NCBI GenBank assembly: GCA_922989275.2
Contig: OV277862.1
Span: 67,965,832 to 68,029,831 of the forward strand
DNA: 64,000 nucleotides
Direction: 5' to 3'
Source: Gari tellinella
Taxonomy: Eukaryota; Mollusca; Bivalvia; Cardiida; Psammobiidae
The notes beneath the pieces are model-generated. The model was not told the origin of the DNA and did not search any database. It saw only the letters and a list, made by a program, of their open reading frames with translations. Both the position numbers and the translations under genes were made by a program. The number at the start of each line of letters is the position of its first letter. The stretch's first letter is position 1. Shown piece after piece: positions 56,901 through 64,000 of the stretch.

Positions 56901-58561
56901 AAATGGCTGATATGTGTGTTTCAATCACAGTAATGGTTAATCATTTTGACAGCTTATAATGCATGACCATAGATTTTTATAGTTTGGAAGTTCAAAAATA
57001 TCTTAGGCAAAGAGTTCATCTTTTACTACTTTAAATGCCGTTTCTAGGAAAGAAACTGGTAAGGATTGGAGTGACAAAATGATTCCACATATTCTCCTTT
57101 AACGTCTCCTGTAAACTGGGTATAGTGACTATTCATTATAGAATCATCTCAGTGTCTCGATGCAAGATCCATTGAATAATCAAAAGAAATTGGCTTCGTT
57201 TGGTAAGAATATACATGTATAAGGATTTCTAAGTCACTGGATCTTTCTGCTATACTTTCATCTTTCGTTAAACTAACAAACAACATGGAAAAGAGCATTC
57301 AATTCTGTGATTGTAAAAAGGAGGCTTTTCTGTAGTCTCTGTTGAAATATGTTTGAGAACCGGTACACGCCCCTGATGTTTAAATTTCATTCAAAACATA
57401 GAGTAAATCCCTTGAAATCCAAGCAGCAGGAAATTTTACAGGTAAAATACGCCTGTCTAAAAGTACATAATACATACAGTACTCAAAATAGTATTCACCT
57501 AGAAATTAATTAAAAATATTCATAGGCAATCGTTATGATAGGTGACAGCTTAATGCAGAAGGAGCTTTCTGCATTGCTTATATCTTGCATTAAGCAGTCA
57601 TATGTCTTAAGCGTGATAGACACTGATGTACATAGAATTGGTCTGACTGTAGTCATAATAGGCTAATTATCCCCAATGTTTCTTGTATTCCTGAGCATGT
57701 TGTGATATCGATATACAGTAAAACATGTATACAACTGCCTGTAAATCAAGATACATGAAATTCCCCAATTACCAGTTACTGCTTAATGCAAGATAAAAGT
57801 AATGCAGAAAGCTCCAATAGCAGCTTTCTATATTACTTTTGTCATGCATTACACTGCTGCTTTCGAACAAGCCTATAAATTCATCCTGTTTTAGAGTGGC
57901 GTCTGTATAGCTGTTTTAATGTAAAGCTCATTATTGTTATTGCTGCTAACTGATGAGCACAAATAGCTCTCACCCACTGTGCAAGAATTCATACTTAACT
58001 ATGTGCATGCCAATGGCCAAATCTTGATTACCTTTGCAAACAGTTTGGATCCAGAGGAAATGATGCATCATGCAGCATCTCATCAGGATCCCAACTGTTT
58101 GACAAACTAAACCTTAATTTGTAAAGAATTTTAGGAAAATCTGTTTTTAGAACAGCAGCATACAGCAAATGCTACAGAGAACAATATTGCCTTGCATTCA
58201 AAGAGTACCTCCCTCTTCTTTCCATAACAATGTCTGCCTGCTACATTCCTGCCTACAAAACTTGAAGAAATTCATATTTTACAAATCTTAATACAGCTGT
58301 CAAGCAGTCATAATCCTAACCTGACAACAAGTATACTATTAGCATCAGACTGATCTGAATCCAAACCATTTGTAAATGCCACTTGTGTCCCAGACCTAGC
58401 AGACTGAGGGTTAAGTGCATAATGATATCCATATCAGCATCAGAAAGTACATTTACACATCAGCAACACCATTTACAGGTTGATACATGATCTTGGGGGA
58501 GAATTTAGTCCAAATAAACTAGCATGGAATTTTGTCTCATCATGTCTGTCTGAATATGCTA

Positions 58562-58761
58562 CAGTTGAAACTCGATACTACAAACTCGCTTAAATCGATC
58601 TTACCAGTATTTCGTAAGTTGAATTTTGATAAGTCGATCTCATTTAAGTCGAACATACCCATATTTCAAAGTTAAAACGTGGCTCTGTGAGCCATGTTTT
58701 AACTTTGAAATATGGGTATAATCGAACAAATGCGAGGTCCGTAGATTCCAGTTTTTTACTG
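58562..58761. mobile_element. 200-bp pogo-like MITE with TA duplication
   Basis: Starts CAGTTGAAACTCGATACTAC and ends GTAGATTCCAGTTTTTTACTG, flanked by TA (58560-58561, 58762-58763). TAAGTCGA-type words are typical of pogo subterminal repeats. The centre is a hairpin, CCCATATTTCAAAGTTAAAAC and its inverse. Confidence 0.75.
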
Positions 58762-59349
58762 TATTACAAATGCTTGTGATGACAGAAAAATGTCAATAAC
58801 TGCCTGGATAAAATAAAATCATGTCATGTTCATCAATTCATGAACCATTCATGACCATTCATGAATAACTTTCGATTGTTCATTGTCTTGAAGGCGATGC
58901 TCATGAACATGCAATTGTTTATGCTCATGAAAATAATTGCATTTTCATTTTTTATCATTCATGCATCCTAGTAATTAATTCAAAATTCATTAACCTAGAA
59001 ATTCATTAAGTTCATGAACTAAGTGAGTTTTCAGCAGACTGTTGGTCTAGTGGAAAATACACAAGGGGATGCTCACAAAACAACAGCTTTATAAAACACT
59101 TTTTATAAAGTTTCTAAATTTGGTTAGACACACCAAGCAATTCAATGAACTCTTTTATCCAACATCAATATTTGATCTAAATCAATATCAACAATAAAGA
59201 CATAGAAATAGGCCGACCTTAAATTAGGGATCATACTGTATAATTTTGTCAAGCACAGCTATAGGTCATGTACTCTCTATCTAAAACCTCATGTCTTTTT
59301 CTTCAGGAAATTTAGCAAGATCTTTACCTTTGAGGGCGTAGTTTCCAGC

Positions 59350-59605
59350 TTAACACATTACCCCACAGCCTGGTTCTAGTTTTGAAAACAAGTTGTTACT
59401 TAAAGCAGGTTGAAAGTAAAACAGAATGTGCCTTAAGGCGCATTCTACTTTACTTTCAGCCTGCTTTAAGCAAAACTCTGCTAAAATATAGAAATTATTT
59501 CTTAGGGTACATATTCAATACTGTATGAAGTGGAACCGTTTTCTTCAGTGGATTAATAAACTAGAGGCGTAATTAAAAAGGTGTTATTATGGGATAATGG
59601 GTTAA
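59350..59605 (-). mobile_element. Rep A MITE (also at 61822-62077)
   Basis: TTAACACATTACCCCACAGCC ... hairpin GTGCC-TTAA-GGCGCATTC ... TATGGGATAATGGG-TTAA. A second, shorter copy follows at about 59634-59850. Confidence 0.8.
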
Positions 59606-59849
59606 AACAAAGAGGGACACTGCATACACACTTTTTAAACCATTATCCCATAGTCTATTTATAGTTTTGAAGAAAAGTGGCAACTCAAAGCAGGTTGAAA
59701 GTAAAGCAGAATGTGCCTGAAAGCACATTCTGCTTTACTTTCTACCCCTGTATTAGCAGCAAGTATAATCTGATGTAGAAAATATTTCTTATGGTGCACA
59801 TGTATTTCATGAATAAACTTTTTAAGAGAAAATGCCTGTAGGGTGTTTA

Positions 59850-60059
59850 TTAACCCTTAGCCTGCCACTCACGAATATAGCTCCATATGCAAACAGCTTG
59901 GATCCGGATGAGACGCCGACTCGGCGTCTCATCCGGATCCAAGCTGTTTGACACTCGGACAACATTTTCAGCAATTTTGAGCAACTTTGAAGCACTTCGA
60001 AACTTGAAGCAGACGAGAAATATAGCAGACGACAATTTATTTGGCGGGCTAAGGGTTAA
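59850..60059. mobile_element. Rep B-related MITE, complete (also at 62322-62531)
   Basis: TTAACCCTTAGCCTGCC at the left and GGCGGGCTAAGGGTTAA at the right. The hairpin at about 59889-59953 is perfect (GGATCCGGATGAGACGCCGA and inverse). The long open frame crossing it on the + strand, 147 codons, is not a gene. Confidence 0.85.
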
Positions 60060-60334
60060 AATGAATATGGTTCAGTTTCTCCCTGTCTATAAAGCACCAG
60101 TCCCCAGGGTTGTTTATTATTTTAGAGATAAAGAGATCAAAGAGGGGGCAATCAGACATGTACATTACATCATATACATTCTTCTGGTTTATTTTTGTAA
60201 GCCTCAGTATCATGAGCATGAATCATGCAACTACCTTATCAAATTGGAAAAACAGACATTCCTGAAAAAACTAAAACAAAAAGCCAACTGTTCAACAGTA
60301 TACTATTCCCATACATCATTGGAAGCCTGAAAAC

Positions 60335-60465
60335 AATAGGGCGTTCTCAGAGTGTAATGGTAAGAGCATAATACTTCTCACTTATGCTGTCCAGATTACA
60401 TTCTGGATCACAGCAATTTGTATGATTTGGGTTCTTTTCAGAATTAAAAAAAAAAAAAAAAAAGA
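60335..60465 (+). repeat. Possible degraded tRNA-derived SINE with poly-A
   Basis: GTGTAATGGTAAGAGCATAA looks like box A and AGATTACATTCTGGATCAC like a decayed box B, followed by a run of about 19 A at 60449. Weak match; duplicated at 62807-62937. Confidence 0.35.
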
Positions 60466-61434
60466 AGATATCTTTCAAGTACAAGAGGTTTTAAACCTAG
60501 ATCCTAAGCAAGCAATGCTGCAGTATTGGCAATCTTGGTCCTTCCAACAAATAGTTATAAACTTAATTATATTAGCTCATTTCACCCCTGAGCCTTTAAA
60601 TGCACAATTCCAGTTTCCAATAAAGTTTGCTCCATTTTTTACTTTTTAGAGTTGATATGTAAAATATATTTCAAAATGACAAACAGTGCAGACCCTGATC
60701 AGAGGGCTCCTTAAGGAGTTTGTATACTCTTCACAAATACACTGTTTGTAAATGTGAAGTATACTCGTCTCAAGTGTTAAATGTGTTAAGCCATGTAACT
60801 TTAGCCCATTGAACCCTTGAAATGAGTATACACACCCTTGAAAAAACAGTGTACATGTACCTGTGAAGAGTACATTAATGGACAAACAGAGTCGACACTG
60901 ATAGACAAATACACTGATAAATACCAATAGTTTTTCAATAATAAAGTATTAAAAAAAGTCAGCTTCATGCAAATTAAGCGCTGAAAAAATATTGCATAAT
61001 TCAAATTGTCTACTAATAATACAGGAAATGACTGTCTTAGACACCAGGTAATGCGGCATCTCATCATGATCAACTGTTTGACAATCTGACCCTGTTTTAA
61101 AATGAAATTAAGAAAATTCTATTTTTGGACCACAGCAGACAACAAAAAAATTACCCAGCATGCAAATGTTTAAACACAGTTGATGAGGAAGAGCTGAGCT
61201 TAATTTAAATGTAATGTTGATGTTAGTATTTAACAGATGCTCAATTCCCTACAGATTATTTGGTAACACAAAAACTGAGCAGTTTGATGGAAGGATGTGC
61301 CACCTGGTGTTTGATAACAAAATTTCATGTAGAGAAAAATGTTGTGGTTTTTGCTTTGCTTTTCCTGGCTGATTTTTTTTCTCCAGCCCTATAATTCAAC
61401 TGGGTAATTAATACATTTGCTGTCATTCCCAAAT

Positions 61435-61697
61435 TAACCCATTATAGCTTATTTCTAGTAATGAATCGAAAATATGTGGCCCCTTATTAAGCAGGTTGAA
61501 ATTAAATCAGAATGCGCCTTAACCCATTACCCCATATCCTGTTTCTAGTAATGAAGATATGTGGCAACTTAAAGCAGGTTGAACGTAAAGCAGAATGTGC
61601 CTTAAGGCACATTCTGCTTTACTTTCAGTCTGCTTTAAGCTACTATCTGCTAGGATATAGAAAATATTTCTTATGGAACATATTCATGGCTTTATAA
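61435..61697 (-). mobile_element. Nested Rep A pair truncated at the duplication joint
   Basis: Host Rep A 61435-61518 (TTAACCCATTATAGC...AATGCGCC) is interrupted at its loop TTAA (61519-61522) by another Rep A. That copy runs to 61697, where the tandem duplication begins before the copy is complete. Confidence 0.78.
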
Positions 61698-64000
61698 AGG
61701 GATCATACTGTATAATTTTGTCAAGCACAGCTATAGGTCATGTACTCTCTATCTAAAACCTCATGTCTTTTTCTTCAGGAAATTTAGCAAGATCTTTACC
61801 TTTGAGGGCGTAGTTTCCAGCTTAACACATTACCCCACAGCCTGGTTCTAGTTTTGAAAACAAGTTGTTACTTAAAGCAGGTTGAAAGTAAAACAGAATG
61901 TGCCTTAAGGCGCATTCTACTTTACTTTCAGCCTGCTTTAAGCAAAACTCTGCTAAAATATAGAAATTATTTCTTAGGGTACATATTCAATACTGTATGA
62001 AGTGGAACCGTTTTCTTCAGTGGATTAATAAACTAGAGGCGTAATTAAAAAGGTGTTATTATGGGATAATGGGTTAAAACAAAGAGGGACACTGCATACA
62101 CACTTTTTAAACCATTATCCCATAGTCTATTTATAGTTTTGAAGAAAAGTGGCAACTCAAAGCAGGTTGAAAGTAAAGCAGAATGTGCCTGAAAGCACAT
62201 TCTGCTTTACTTTCTACCCCTGTATTAGCAGCAAGTATAATCTGATGTAGAAAATATTTCTTATGGTGCACATGTATTTCATGAATAAACTTTTTAAGAG
62301 AAAATGCCTGTAGGGTGTTTATTAACCCTTAGCCTGCCACTCACGAATATAGCTCCATATGCAAACAGCTTGGATCCGGATGAGACGCCGACTCGGCGTC
62401 TCATCCGGATCCAAGCTGTTTGACACTCGGACAACATTTTCAGCAATTTTGAGCAACTTTGAAGCACTTCGAAACTTGAAGCAGACGAGAAATATAGCAG
62501 ACGACAATTTATTTGGCGGGCTAAGGGTTAAAATGAATATGGTTCAGTTTCTCCCTGTCTATAAAGCACCAGTCCCCAGGGTTGTTTATTATTTTAGAGA
62601 TAAAGAGATCAAAGAGGGGGCAATCAGACATGTACATTACATCATATACATTCTTCTGGTTTATTTTTGTAAGCCTCAGTATCATGAGCATGAATCATGC
62701 AACTACCTTATCAAATTGGAAAAACAGACATTCCTGAAAAAACTAAAACAAAAAGCCAACTGTTCAACAGTATACTATTCCCATACATCATTGGAAGCCT
62801 GAAAACAATAGGGCGTTCTCAGAGTGTAATGGTAAGAGCATAATACTTCTCACTTATGCTGTCCAGATTACATTCTGGATCACAGCAATTTGTATGATTT
62901 GGGTTCTTTTCAGAATTAAAAAAAAAAAAAAAAAAGAAGATATCTTTCAAGTACAAGAGGTTTTAAACCTAGATCCTAAGCAAGCAATGCTGCAGTATTG
63001 GCAATCTTGGTCCTTCCAACAAATAGTTATAAACTTAATTATATTAGCTCATTTCACCCCTGAGCCTTTAAATGCACAATTCCAGTTTCCAATAAAGTTT
63101 GCTCCATTTTTTACTTTTTAGAGTTGATATGTAAAATATATTTCAAAATGACAAACAGTGCAGACCCTGATCAGAGGGCTCCTTAAGGAGTTTGTATACT
63201 CTTCACAAATACACTGTTTGTAAATGTGAAGTATACTCGTCTCAAGTGTTAAATGTGTTAAGCCATGTAACTTTAGCCCATTGAACCCTTGAAATGAGTA
63301 TACACACCCTTGAAAAAACAGTGTACATGTACCTGTGAAGAGTACATTAATGGACAAACAGAGTCGACACTGATAGACAAATACACTGATAAATACCAAT
63401 AGTTTTTCAATAATAAAGTATTAAAAAAAGTCAGCTTCATGCAAATTAAGCGCTGAAAAAATATTGCATAATTCAAATTGTCTACTAATAATACAGGAAA
63501 TGACTGTCTTAGACACCAGGTAATGCGGCATCTCATCATGATCAACTGTTTGACAATCTGACCCTGTTTTAAAATGAAATTAAGAAAATTCTATTTTTGG
63601 ACCACAGCAGACAACAAAAAAATTACCCAGCATGCAAATGTTTAAACACAGTTGATGAGGAAGAGCTGAGCTTAATTTAAATGTAATGTTGATGTTAGAA
63701 TTTAACAGATGCTCAATTCCCTACAGATTATTTGGTAACACAAAAACTGAGCAGTTTGATGGAAGGATGTGCCACCTGGTGTTTGATAACAAAATTTCAT
63801 GTAGAGAAAAATGTTGTGGTTTTTGCTTTGCTTTTCCTGGCTGATTTTTTTTCTCCAGCCCTATAATTCAACTGGGTAATTAATACATTTGCTGTCATTC
63901 CCAAATTAACCCATTATAGCTTATTTCTAGTAATGAATCGAAAATATGTGGCCCCTTATTAAGCAGGTTGAAATTAAATCAGAATGCGCCTTAACCCATT
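61698..64000 (+). repeat. 2,472-bp tandem duplication, copy 2 (cut by window end)
   Basis: Matches copy 1 at a constant offset of 2,472 bp up to the window end, which corresponds to 61528 in copy 1. All elements inside are the same as in copy 1. Confidence 0.93.

Larger units (their letters stand above)
59226..61697 (+). repeat. 2,472-bp tandem duplication, copy 1
   Basis: Starts AGGGATCATACTGTATAATT. Recurs at 61698 with almost no differences in the part visible; the one difference noted is GTTAGTATT at 61227 against GTTAGAATT at 63699. Contains two Rep A copies, one Rep B, a poly-A tract near 60449 and a repeat related to 1800-2060. Its right end cuts a Rep A copy. Confidence 0.93.
38754..64000 (-). 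other. 5' intron or upstream region of the cadherin gene (at least 25 kb)
   Basis: No further cadherin exon was found. Besides listed elements it contains Rep A copies at about 41460-41640, 43380-43565, 49150-49390, 53820-54035 and 55288-55560. Short AGAAAGCTCC-TATA-GGAGCTTTCT hairpins occur at 40310-40385, 57541-57600 and 57778-57850. Rep B hairpins lie at 56015-56085, 56350-56415 and 58030-58105. Similar segments at 55708-55790 and 56478-56565 suggest another local duplication. Stretches 38820-39340, 39440-40430, 42800-43370, 48600-49140, 52860-53140, 57000-57530 and 58770-59220 hold nothing I can name. Confidence 0.65.

Noticed and set aside
59887..60330. 147-codon + strand open frame, repeated at 62359-62802
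   Set aside because: It runs through a Rep B palindrome and then low-complexity sequence. It is present twice only because of the tandem duplication, and has no recognisable domain.

Overview
The window is animal nuclear DNA. It holds an internal stretch of one very large minus-strand gene with big introns, surrounded by short non-autonomous DNA transposons. The repeat types (AGGTGAGCT-ended elements, tRNA-derived SINEs, hairpin MITEs) and the gene suggest a lophotrochozoan, most likely a bivalve mollusc. That placement is inference; nothing here fixes the species.

Gene content. Eight minus-strand exons between 38753 and 1295 encode about 643 residues of tandem extracellular cadherin (EC) repeats: the end of one EC, five complete ECs and the start of another. 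Every exon has AG/GT borders and all seven internal junction phases agree. Domain order and small signatures (a DDGSCC segment, a Cys pair in the next EC, one EC junction without calcium ligands) point to a Neural-cadherin (CadN)-type adhesion receptor. The 5' exons lie above 38753, beyond the window. The 3' part (further ECs, EGF/LamG, membrane segment, cytoplasmic tail) lies below position 1. I see no other protein gene and no transposase.

Layout, in transcript order from high to low coordinates. 38754-64000 is one intron or upstream region of at least 25 kb. It carries a 2,472-bp tandem duplication at the right edge, a 2.5-kb foldback element (49971-52466), a 4.5-kb element with roughly 780-bp inverted repeats (44122-48587) and many MITEs. 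Exon 1 (38568-38753) is followed by a 12.2-kb intron. Exons 2-4 (26344-21967) form a cluster. An 11.8-kb intron follows, then exons 5-7 (10130-7599), a 5.8-kb intron and exon 8 (1756-1295).

Repeats. The dominant repeat, called Rep A here, is about 200-260 bp, has ends TTAA-CCCATTACCCCATA, and carries a central hairpin. Roughly 40 full or partial copies occur, in both orientations. Nested copies show directly that the target duplication is TTAA, which with CCC-starting termini indicates a piggyBac-type MITE. Rep B (ends CTCTTTGCATGC or CCCTT-type, GATCC-rich hairpin) and Rep C (ends CTCTTTCAACAC, hairpin with CAGAGGGCTCC) are also flanked by TTAA. Other elements are TA-flanked pogo/Tc-like MITEs, a CAGGGCTGCCA family with 6-bp duplications, tRNA-derived SINEs and several satellites. 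Several insertions stop 7-30 bp from cadherin splice donors.
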